A DNA stretch of 45,060 nucleotides from Pseudobdellovibrionaceae bacterium (lineage in GTDB: Bacteria; Bdellovibrionota; Bdellovibrionia; Bdellovibrionales; UBA1609), in contig JAUVAX010000017.1 of assembly GCA_030591685.1 (NCBI GenBank), positions 1-45,060 of the forward strand. The letters are read 5' to 3'. The position numbers and the translations under genes were made by a program. Under the pieces are notes generated by a model. The model ran no database searches and was not told where the DNA came from. It saw nothing but the letters and a program-made list of their open reading frames with translations. Shown here piece after piece: positions 17,176 through 24,249 of the stretch; position 1 is the stretch's first letter, and every line of letters starts with the position of its first letter.

Positions 17176-18522
17176 ATGAGTCGTGTGTTTCAGTATATCA
17201 TTGGCGTTGCTTTTTTTGCTCAAACACTTGTTGGAGGTTTAGACTCAGCAAAAGCTGACTATAAACTACTTTGGTTGCCAACAGATAAAGAGTGCCCAAG
17301 TCAAGAAACTCAAACCGAAAAATATATCAACGCACCTCTTTTTCATGACCTCTCAAGTGTAGCTGATATTTCTAGAATCCCAGGGCTTAATACACATGAT
17401 GAGCTGAGAACTTCAGATGTTTATAAGGATAAAGAGCTTCGGGTTTTTTATGAATTGATGGGACCTTTTGATCCTGAAAAAGAAACCATATTTTTTGTCC
17501 CAGGCGGTCCGGGGCAGGACCATACATTTATCCATACTCTCAAGGAAAAACTTTTTAAAAGATTTGATCCAGATTTTTTAAAAACATTCAATGTATTAGC
17601 AATGGATCACAGAGGTGTAGGCTGTTCGAAACCCAAGTTCCCGGGAAATGAGCCTTCCCAGAGCCTATATATACGATATGCGGCGTCTGATATGGACTTA
17701 ATCAGAAAAAAGTTACTGGGACACGAAGGTAAAATTCACGTCTGGGGTGGCTCATACGGTACAATGCTCTCTCAAACTTACGCTCTTCTGTACCCAAACT
17801 CCATAAAGAGCTTAATGTTGTGGGGAGCATTTAGTTCTTACAAGGATTTCTCACGTGCTAAGCAAAAGTATGAACCCTTTGTGGTGAGCAGCATCCCCAA
17901 GGTATATGAACTTTACCCCTCAATAAAAGATCAGCACCCAGAGCTAGCTCGATTATTTATCCAGTGGACAGCAGGACCCTTCTACGGTTACGAAGGACGA
18001 GCAAAAGTGATTCCTGTCATGATTGAAAAAATTAATTCATTGATTGCAGATAGTAAGATTGATGAAGCGAGGGAGCTTTTGTCCTCACCGCAAGGGGTTA
18101 TGCCCTGGATGATGAGGTCCGTAGCCTGTGGTGAAATTTTTGATTATCAAAGTCACTACGATGGTGAGTTTGAGGTTTTTGGAAATGTGTTTTCATACTG
18201 TGACGAGTACAAAGATATTAGAGAGCTTTTTAACTATTCAGACTTAATCAAACAAATCAACGTACCTACATTTCTTTTCAGCAATTTTTTTGATCACGTC
18301 ACACCATATGAGAGTATGATAAAAATGGCTCAACAAATTCCTGATAACTACTTTTACCTTGATAAGGATTCAGGGCATGGTGTAGATAAGCCCGAGTGTT
18401 TTACAGAACTCATCAGTGGTTTTTTTAAAGGTCTCAATAAAAATGCATTAGATGACATTGCCTATTCAAAAGCCTGTTTAGATCCACCAAAGACCCAACC
18501 AGACGCCGAAGATGATAAATAA
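17176..18522 (+). CDS. Secreted S33-family (prolyl/tripeptidyl aminopeptidase-like) alpha/beta hydrolase
   Basis: A protein of 448 residues with a signal peptide (about 1-27, ending SAKA). The alpha/beta-hydrolase signatures of peptidase family S33 are in order: FFVPGGPGQDHTF (oxyanion loop of the HGGPG type), AMDHRGVGCS, the nucleophile elbow WGGSYGTM (Ser about 193), FSNFFDHVTPYESM (catalytic Asp) and DKDSGHGVD (catalytic His). Relatives release N-terminal residues or tripeptides from peptides, and the exported ones serve nutrition. The middle lid region is rich in aromatic residues. It is transcribed alone after a hairpin-bearing leader. Exact specificity cannot be told from sequence; a secreted esterase of the same fold is the alternative. 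Confidence 0.9.
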   Translation: MSRVFQYIIGVAFFAQTLVGGLDSAKADYKLLWLPTDKECPSQETQTEKYINAPLFHDLSSVADISRIPGLNTHDELRTSDVYKDKELRVFYELMGPFDPEKETIFFVPGGPGQDHTFIHTLKEKLFKRFDPDFLKTFNVLAMDHRGVGCSKPKFPGNEPSQSLYIRYAASDMDLIRKKLLGHEGKIHVWGGSYGTMLSQTYALLYPNSIKSLMLWGAFSSYKDFSRAKQKYEPFVVSSIPKVYELYPSIKDQHPELARLFIQWTAGPFYGYEGRAKVIPVMIEKINSLIADSKIDEARELLSSPQGVMPWMMRSVACGEIFDYQSHYDGEFEVFGNVFSYCDEYKDIRELFNYSDLIKQINVPTFLFSNFFDHVTPYESMIKMAQQIPDNYFYLDKDSGHGVDKPECFTELISGFFKGLNKNALDDIAYSKACLDPPKTQPDAEDDK

Positions 18523-18557
18523 AACCCCAAGGTGCCTAAGAAAATCTAGGAATTTTG

Positions 18558-18716
18558 TAAGGTCGCTCATTAGCGACCCTACCACTACGGCCAAAGATTT
18601 TATTAAAGCTCTGCCCGAACTGGGCATGAGAGACCCTCATAAAGCTTGGTGAGAGCGTTCGGAAAGGGTGGGGATGGGTCCGGGGGGCGGACTCCGTCAC
18701 TTTGTGTCTTGAAATT
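18558..18716 (-). other. Hairpin-rich stretch downstream of tRNA-Cys
   Basis: Reading leftward from the tRNA, several small perfect hairpins occur: GTCCG/CGGAC (18678-18692), ATGAG/CTCAT (18626-18640), GCCC/GGGC (18613-18625) and GGTCGCT/AGCGACC (18561-18578). The second and third sit side by side inside an AAGCT/AGCTT stem (18606-18647), which makes a three-way junction. The last hairpin may end the tRNA transcript, but no clean T-run follows. No coding frame here looks real. Confidence 0.35.
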
Positions 18717-18790
18717 TGGAGGCGACTGCCGGAGTCGAACCGGCCTAAATGGATTTGCAGTCCACTGCCTAACCGCTTGGCTAAGTCGCC
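18717..18790 (-). tRNA. tRNA-Cys (GCA anticodon)
   Basis: On the minus strand the 74 bases fold as a cloverleaf. The acceptor stem is GGCGACT/AGTCGCC. The D-arm region reads TTAGCCAAGCGGTTAGGC, with the A/GG D-loop features. The anticodon stem is TGGA/TCCA with loop CTGCAAA, so the anticodon is GCA. The T-arm GCCGGTTCGACTCCGGC includes the TTCGA loop. The discriminator is T, as is typical for tRNA-Cys, and CCA is encoded at 18717-18719. Confidence 0.97.
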
Positions 18791-19408
18791 CCTAGTTAAG
18801 AGGTAAATAACGGACAAACTCAAAGAAAAAATAAGTGAGTTCTTTAAGATGCGCCCAACAATATCGCCAAAAACAGGGCAATGATCAAGGGTAAATGTTG
18901 AGAATTTGATGTGTGAGGGTTGGGCTGGGCTATAAGAGCTTGAGTTTTCGAGCTGCTTTGCACCAGGGAGAGGGCTTGAGGAGAGCCTATACGAGGGCGT
19001 TTAACGAGTGACCAGGGAGTATTTTTTTAGATGCGACGTGCCGTTGCCGTAGAGTGACCTAAGTTAGGACAAATATAAATTTAAAGGGGCTTGTGAGCAG
19101 TGGACCTGAAGCTGAGCTTAAATACACCTAGAAGGCGCACCTGTTTTGACTGAAGTAAGCCGGTAACTATTAATTAATACTGGGTATTTTTAAAATAGAG
19201 AGCTTTCAATGAATAGCTTGTCGTGAGGGCCGGGCCCGCTCAAGGTTGTCTTAAAATGTGTAAGGGTGAGAATAATTTGAAAGAATTTAAGCAGATGTCT
19301 GAAAATATAAGTGATAACACTGATTTAACTAAAAATTTAAAGTGAAAAGGGTTACAATACTTACTGATTGTGGTGTAATTAATGCGGAATAATATACTAG
19401 GAGAACCA
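18791..19408. other. Intergenic region before the first TetR gene
   Basis: About 600 bp with no convincing gene. It would hold the tRNA-Cys promoter (minus, just right of 18790) and the TetR promoter (plus). The 9-mer ACCAGGGAG occurs twice (about 18963 and 19011), the second just before a T7 run near 19021. A small hairpin (AGCTTG/CGAGCT) lies near 18940. These are weak hints of an untranslated transcript and no more. Confidence 0.3.
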
Positions 19409-20083
19409 ATGAGTAGTATTACTGATGCCGGTGAAATTAGAGAGCCTCTTAAAGACCATCTTGTATTTGAAAAAAAGAAGCCCTCAAAAGAAAAAATATT
19501 TGTTGAGTCGGCTAAACTTTTTGCAATCAAGGGGTACTACGGGACGAGTGTTCGAGACATCGCAAAGGCTGCCGGAGTGAATGTGGCGCTCATTAACTAT
19601 CACTTTAAGTCCAAAGAAAATTTATTTATTGAAGTGGCCGGGCATGGCCTTAAAGTTGTTGATGGGGCCATTGCGCAAAGTGCAGGCCTACCAGTGCAAA
19701 AAATTATTGATCGAGTGTATCAGCTCTCTACAGATTTAAATACAACTGGATATTATGTAGCTGTTATATTTAGTATGTTCACAGGTGGCTTTGACCGTAA
19801 AGAGGCTTTTTTAGATTTAATAACTAAAAAAAGAACTCATTTTGAGCAAGTGTTATCGGATGCCATTATAAAAGATTATGACCTACCTGGCTGGACCGAA
19901 GAGGTTTCAAAAGTAGCATGGCAGATTGTTGTGTTTACGACAGCTAACTCCTGTATGCGTTTTGGTACGGGCACAGCTAAAGACACTGGCTATGTGGGCG
20001 AGTTGTTCCCTGATGCTGAAGAAACAACATTAGCTTTAATACAAGATATGGTGACAAGAGTTTGCAGCTCATTAAAAAAATAA
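19409..20083 (+). CDS. TetR-family transcriptional regulator
   Basis: A protein of 224 residues. The start at ATG 19409 is preferred because AGGAG ends five bases before it; the in-frame ATG at 19382 has no such site. The N-terminal helix-turn-helix is typical: KIFVESAKLFAIKGYYGTSVRDIAKAAGV, then ALINYHFKSKENLF, where the recognition helix has the usual YHFKSKE pattern. The C-terminal helical domain binds an unknown ligand. The M23-type gene lies 19 bp downstream on the same strand and may be co-transcribed. Target unknown; autoregulation is usual for the family. Confidence 0.9.
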   Translation: MSSITDAGEIREPLKDHLVFEKKKPSKEKIFVESAKLFAIKGYYGTSVRDIAKAAGVNVALINYHFKSKENLFIEVAGHGLKVVDGAIAQSAGLPVQKIIDRVYQLSTDLNTTGYYVAVIFSMFTGGFDRKEAFLDLITKKRTHFEQVLSDAIIKDYDLPGWTEEVSKVAWQIVVFTTANSCMRFGTGTAKDTGYVGELFPDAEETTLALIQDMVTRVCSSLKK

Positions 20084-20102
20084 CAACCCAATTATTGCTA
20101 AA

Positions 20103-20684
20103 ATGAATACAAGTGAATATACATTTTCTCCCGTAATCCATTTGCCAAGCACTTACCCTGTGTTTGATTTTTCGAACCCTGAGAGTTTAAATTTAACAAC
20201 AACTCATAAGTACGGAGTAGGGCGCTATTTAGAGCCGCGCCCTGGGGTCTACAGCGCTTTGCAGTTTGAGGGCCGAAGTATTCATATGGGCGTAGATATT
20301 CAGGCTCCTTCAGGGACTCCTGTGCATAGTTTTTATGAGGGTACTGTTTGGGGTACTGCGTACAACGGAGAGCCTCAGGACTATGGTTACACCCTTATTA
20401 TTGAGTACTTAATAGAGGGTCAAAAACTATGGGCTCTTTATGGTCACCTAAATAAGGCGAGCATTGAGGACAAAAAAAAGAACCAACAAATAAAAAGCGG
20501 GCAAGTGGTAGCATGGCTAGGTGAAGAGTCTGAAAACGGAGGTTGGCCCCCACACTTACATTTTCAGTTAAGTCTCGTAGAGCCTAAAAAAGTAGATATG
20601 CCCGGAGTGGTAAGTGAAAGTGAACTTGAAAAATCAAAACTCACTTACCCTGACCCTCGGTTGGTGTTAGGTCCTATATATTAA
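20103..20684 (+). CDS. M23-family peptidase-like protein without signal peptide
   Basis: A protein of 193 residues. A LytM/M23 domain (about 55-165) has the zinc motif HMGVDIQAPSGTPV (His 61, Asp 65), YGHL (His 115) and PHLHFQ (His 151, His 153), so the metal ligands and catalytic His are all present. M23 enzymes cut peptidoglycan cross-bridges and are normally exported. This one starts NTSEYTFSPVIHLP and has no signal peptide or membrane segment, so either it acts in the cytosol on another substrate or it leaves by another route. It follows the TetR gene closely, and its stop overlaps the stop of the converging DUF3299 gene by 4 bp. No clear ribosome-binding site. Confidence 0.88.
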   Translation: MNTSEYTFSPVIHLPSTYPVFDFSNPESLNLTTTHKYGVGRYLEPRPGVYSALQFEGRSIHMGVDIQAPSGTPVHSFYEGTVWGTAYNGEPQDYGYTLIIEYLIEGQKLWALYGHLNKASIEDKKKNQQIKSGQVVAWLGEESENGGWPPHLHFQLSLVEPKKVDMPGVVSESELEKSKLTYPDPRLVLGPIY

Positions 20685-21154
20685 GGCTGCTTGTAGGGCA
20701 GTACTTGTTCAGCAATAATTTTAAACTGACTTTCGCCCAAACGATGCCGAGAACTTTGAATAAAAAATTGACCTATGACCCAGCTGGGGTTTGAGAGAGT
20801 TGTAAAATCAACCCCCTTTTTAAGTTGAACATAGATGCTTAAGTTGGCCGAGGGCGGCGGTGAATGAATAAACGCTTGAGAGTTAGGGGTGAGTAAAAAC
20901 CCCGCAATAACCTTTTCATTGTTATTTAGTGGCACAATAAACCCAGGGACTTTGACTAACTTTTTATTAAATACTTTTAAGCTCTTAAGGGTTTTTTTGT
21001 TAGTTTTGTCAAAGGGCGCGAGTAACTCCCAACTGAGCTCTAATGGAGTATTTTTTGTTTGGACCTGGTCTTGCCACAAACCAAAATATCGAGCACTGAT
21101 GGCGAGAGTTAAAATACAGGTGAGCCCGATAAAAAAAGCAATTTTATTTTTCAT
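20681..21154 (-). CDS. DUF3299-type exported protein
   Basis: A protein of 157 residues with one N-terminal hydrophobic segment (5-22) serving as anchor or signal. The body follows the DUF3299 pattern: LSWELLAPF, then VKVPGFIVPLNN, AGFLLTPNSQAFIHSPPPSAN (the family motif has a Cys-Ile-His-x-Pro-Pro-Pro core; here Cys is replaced by Phe), SYVIGQF-type WVIGQFFI and a C-terminal FKIIAEQVLPY. Members are periplasmic and of unknown function, often near lipoprotein export (Lol/ABC-type) genes. The missing Cys is a small oddity. It converges with the M23 gene. Confidence 0.72.
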   Translation of the reverse strand: MKNKIAFFIGLTCILTLAISARYFGLWQDQVQTKNTPLELSWELLAPFDKTNKKTLKSLKVFNKKLVKVPGFIVPLNNNEKVIAGFLLTPNSQAFIHSPPPSANLSIYVQLKKGVDFTTLSNPSWVIGQFFIQSSRHRLGESQFKIIAEQVLPYKQP

Positions 21155-21216
21155 ACACCTTGTTGTACCAGAAACTCTTTAAAGAGGGTATTTTTTATTT
21201 CAAGAGAATTTAATTA

Positions 21217-21630
21217 TTAAATACTCATATTAGGGCAGAGGGCTTTTAAGGTCTCTAGGGCGTGCCTGACAGGCCGAGATGTTTTTTTATAACTTGTTTT
21301 TGGGGGGAAGCCGAATACAAATAAAATCCCATCTCTATGTGCGCTACATATGCGAGTACTCACTTTTACTGTCTTAATGCTCGCAAAGGCCTCTTTAAGT
21401 GAGAGGTAGTATTTGTACTTTTCTCGTGTAGATTTAGTTTTTAATTTAAAGATATATTCTTTTAATTTCTCGACTTCTTTTACTTTTAGAGCCACTGTTT
21501 TTTTATTTTTTATACGGGTTTTGTATTTTTGTAAGGTCGCCTCCACAGTTTTAAGGCTAGTTTCTTTTGCAAAACTAATTAGGCTAAAAGAAAGTATTAT
21601 TAATAAGGTTAGTTTTCGAACCCGTGACAT
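21217..21630 (-). CDS. Small secreted protein, unknown
   Basis: A protein of 137 residues with a signal peptide (about 1-22, ending SFA). The mature part is very basic and helical (Lys-rich, about 25-80). It ends with a segment bearing two Cys (RICSAHRDG and ALCPNM) that could form a disulfide. I do not recognise a family. Its start lies 22 bp inside the end of the lipoprotein gene at 21609-23339, so the two are translationally coupled and probably work together at the envelope. Confidence 0.7.
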   Translation of the reverse strand: MSRVRKLTLLIILSFSLISFAKETSLKTVEATLQKYKTRIKNKKTVALKVKEVEKLKEYIFKLKTKSTREKYKYYLSLKEAFASIKTVKVSTRICSAHRDGILFVFGFPPKTSYKKTSRPVRHALETLKALCPNMSI

Positions 21631-23339
21631 CTAAGTCCTCCCTCTCCATTTTTAGCTTTGCCATAGCCCTCCATGTCAAAGCCACCACCTTCAATTAAAA
21701 GTAATTTATCATGTGCCATCATGGAGTAACTCTTCTCACTCGAAGTTACTATTGTCCCCCTCCAAAAACGACCGGCGGCTTTTGACGAGTATTCAAAATC
21801 TTTTTTTGAGACCTTTCCAGGAATGTACTTACCGTTTTTTAAAGCGCCCTCCGACTTTAAGAAACTACAGAGTTCATTTATCGTTTTCCCTGGTCCTCTG
21901 TGGTAAGCAAGCATGGTGAGTTTAGCTTTTAAACCTCGTTTTATTTCTTCAGGTAGGGCTTTTAAATTACACTTCTTATATCCGCCAGTCACCGTTCCCC
22001 TAAGGTGGTTATCCATATAGTATTCAAAAGTTTTATAACCCATAAATCCTAAAAACAAAGACCTTTCAGGGTTGTGTTTTGGGTCAATGAGCGCGCACTT
22101 GTTTTTAACGTTGGCATATTTCTTTAAATCCTCTTTATTTTTAATATGTTTATTGTACTTTTGCCCACATTTTTTTCCTTTAGTGAGCACTTGGGCTACA
22201 TTATTATAAATATCACCCAACTCGCCCGCAGGATTTTTATTTTTATCAAGGTATGTTGCCAGCTGAGCAATTCCAGCACTGGCTCCAAACTTACCCTCTC
22301 TGTTGTACCTGTTAATATGAAACTGTGATTCATAGTTTAAATTAACAAAAATGTTTTCAGCGACGACTTCTAAACATTGAGAGAGCTCGTTAAAAGTATT
22401 TACAATTCTATTATGATAATCATTGTTAACACATGGTGGTTGGTCGTTGGGGACTCCTTTGCAAGTACTATAATTGCCACCAGCAGGGTTAAACTGAGAT
22501 CGTTTAATACATTCAGATATCTGTTGAGGTGAAAGATTGCCAGGCCCTTTAGCATCATTGTTAAAGGGAGTGTTTTCATATTCTTTTATTACAAATTTGT
22601 TTTTGCACGTATTATCGGTCAGTACAGGGGTAAGGGGGGGAGGTTTTGGATCCTCTTCGCAGACGCCATCACAAATTTCTCCCTCAGTAACATCAACACC
22701 AACAATTACAGCATGAGGGGGCACTTTGCCAGTTGTGACGGGGGAAGGGTATTGGCTCTGATCCCCGCCACCGCCCGGAGGAGGATTGACTATTATAGGG
22801 TCTGGTGGAGGATTGACTATTATAGGGTCTGGAGGAGGATTGACTATTATAGGGTCTGGTGGAGGATTGACTATTATAGGGTCTGGATCAGAACCCCCTC
22901 CGCCTCCGGGACGCTTTTTTCTTGGTCTAAAAAGATTAAAGGTACTTCTTAAAAAAGATGAGGATATGTTGGATATTTGCATGCTTTTGTAGGGGTTTGT
23001 AAATGGCGTAAACCCACACGAATTTTGATAAGTTAAGCTCAGATTAACATTCACAAGTGTGGGGCTTGGAACATTATTTACCCGAGGGTTTATGGGGTAA
23101 GGGCAGTACGCCCCATTTGGTGTGTTCGTGCCCGGAAAGTTCATATAACGTGGCTGATTCATCTGAGGGTAAAAGTACGAGGCGGGCTGTCTATCGGTCT
23201 TGGCAACTTGTAAAACATACGATACGTCATTAGCGTTGTTGCTTGAATTTTCGCCGCTATGTTGAACACTTGCGTGATCACTACACGCCATAAAGCTAAA
23301 AGCTATTAAACTACATAAAAGTACCAGAGGCTTTCTCAT
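21609..23339 (-). CDS. Lipoprotein with proline repeats and lytic-transglycosylase-like domain
   Basis: A protein of 576 residues. The lipobox FMAC places the lipidated Cys at 19. A Tyr/Pro/Asn-rich region (40-130) leads to a Gly-rich hinge and four copies of a PDPIIVNPP repeat (about 150-190), which would form a stiff linker. The C-terminal half has lysozyme-like SLT features: NLNYESQFHIN (candidate catalytic Glu 337), GASAGIAQLATYL, and LAYHRGPGKTINEL in place of the usual AYNAGPG motif. SLT enzymes cut the glycan strand of peptidoglycan. The many Cys residues in the domain suggest disulfides. The downstream small secreted gene overlaps it by 22 bp. The SLT call is by motif order; activity is inferred. 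Confidence 0.78.
   Translation of the reverse strand: MRKPLVLLCSLIAFSFMACSDHASVQHSGENSSNNANDVSYVLQVAKTDRQPASYFYPQMNQPRYMNFPGTNTPNGAYCPYPINPRVNNVPSPTLVNVNLSLTYQNSCGFTPFTNPYKSMQISNISSSFLRSTFNLFRPRKKRPGGGGGSDPDPIIVNPPPDPIIVNPPPDPIIVNPPPDPIIVNPPPGGGGDQSQYPSPVTTGKVPPHAVIVGVDVTEGEICDGVCEEDPKPPPLTPVLTDNTCKNKFVIKEYENTPFNNDAKGPGNLSPQQISECIKRSQFNPAGGNYSTCKGVPNDQPPCVNNDYHNRIVNTFNELSQCLEVVAENIFVNLNYESQFHINRYNREGKFGASAGIAQLATYLDKNKNPAGELGDIYNNVAQVLTKGKKCGQKYNKHIKNKEDLKKYANVKNKCALIDPKHNPERSLFLGFMGYKTFEYYMDNHLRGTVTGGYKKCNLKALPEEIKRGLKAKLTMLAYHRGPGKTINELCSFLKSEGALKNGKYIPGKVSKKDFEYSSKAAGRFWRGTIVTSSEKSYSMMAHDKLLLIEGGGFDMEGYGKAKNGEGGLRCHGFEN
22780..22887 (-). repeat. Four tandem 27-bp repeats encoding PDPIIVNPP
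   Basis: Units 22780-22806, 22807-22833, 22834-22860 and 22861-22887 are near-identical, differing only at the last base (T or A). They are in frame and encode the proline linker of the SLT-like lipoprotein. Near-perfect identity at silent positions points to recent copy-number change by slippage or recombination. Confidence 0.95.
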
Positions 23340-23586
23340 GGAGACTTTATCGGTACAACAGAGTGGTGAAATTATTTTATTTTAATGGGCAGGTCCTTTT
23401 TTAGAGAGATTTTAAACCTTTAATGCCTCATTTTGAGATACTTTGATTAAGAAAGGCCAAAGGCTTTCGTTTTTACCAGTAAAAGTAGTTTTAACTTTTA
23501 TAGGTCGGTTCATATTGGCCGCTGTTTGGTGCTAAAGCCCTGAGAGTTAAAAAACAGCCCTTAGACTAACGTGGACTCGTGGCTCA

Positions 23587-24087
23587 CTAAATATCCGGAA
23601 AGCAACTCTCCACCTGAGCGCTTGAGGCCTGAAAGGCAATGGCTCCAAGCTCCTTTAAGTACAGCTCAAACACTTGCTCTTTAGAGTACTTAGGGTAAAG
23701 CTCCTCAAGGTGTGCGAGTAGCTCAGATTCAGCCTTTTTTATAATTTTACCAAAATAGGAGTCTTTGTTTTTTTCTAAGTAATAGAGCACAAAAATATAA
23801 GGCATATGTACAAGGTCTGATAAAATCTTTTTTAACCTTTCATGCAGGCCCATTTTACTATTGGGGTCTGAGTTAAAAAAAATACCCACCATGTACCGGT
23901 AGGAGTGCTCCAAAATATCATCTTTATCTTTACCAAAATAATAGTAAATTAATGAGCGTGTGATACCTGAAAACCGTGAAAGGTCACTGACTGTCCATTT
24001 AAGGTGCCCACGGTTGACCTCAAGTCGCAACACAGCATTACATACTGAAAAGTAAACTTCGTCTTTGTTTTTGGTTCGTTTGCTCAT
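23587..24087 (-). CDS. TetR-family regulator, divergent from the GH3 operon
   Basis: A protein of 166 residues, short for TetR. The DNA-binding part is WTVSDLSRFSGITRSLIYYYFGKDKDDIL (about 31-59), with the standard YYYFG..KDD recognition-helix ending. The C-terminal part is helical and ends shortly after SSAQVESCFPDI. The gene starts 163 bp from the GH3-type gene on the opposite strand, with a perfect inverted repeat between them. The simplest reading is a local repressor of that operon and of itself (inference). The ATG is preceded by AAAAGGGATTAA. Confidence 0.85.
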   Translation of the reverse strand: MSKRTKNKDEVYFSVCNAVLRLEVNRGHLKWTVSDLSRFSGITRSLIYYYFGKDKDDILEHSYRYMVGIFFNSDPNSKMGLHERLKKILSDLVHMPYIFVLYYLEKNKDSYFGKIIKKAESELLAHLEELYPKYSKEQVFELYLKELGAIAFQASSAQVESCFPDI

Positions 24088-24131
24088 TTAATCCCTTTTA
24101 AACACATATTTGAACAGTAACCCTTACATTC

Positions 24132-24157
24132 TGTCAAAAACAAATATACTTTTGACA
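24132..24157. promoter_or_regulatory. Perfect inverted repeat between divergent TetR and GH3 genes
   Basis: TGTCAAAA (24132-24139) and TTTTGACA (24150-24157) are exact reverse complements separated by 10 bases. Each arm also supplies a TTGACA -35 box pointing away from the centre: plus strand at 24152-24157, minus strand at 24132-24137. A repressor bound here would block both promoters. The -10 boxes downstream of each are weak. Whether the symmetry is an operator, or merely two back-to-back -35 boxes, cannot be told from sequence. Confidence 0.55.
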
Positions 24158-24249
24158 AGTTCTCAACGAGGGTGTCAACGATCTGCAATGACTTGGCCAT
24201 TAGGCTCACGTACAACAAAGTATATCAATTTTTAAATGGGGGGGAACAC

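Noticed and set aside
18536-18823. 96-codon minus-strand frame
   Set aside because: It runs straight through the tRNA-Cys gene and hairpin stretch, so it is not a protein gene.
22780-22887. Possible CRISPR-like repeat array
   Set aside because: The 27-bp units are contiguous with no spacers and are in frame, encoding a proline-rich linker.
24172-24249. GTG start extending the GH3-type protein by 26 residues
   Set aside because: No ribosome-binding site, it overlaps the promoter region, and ATG 24250 has a strong one.
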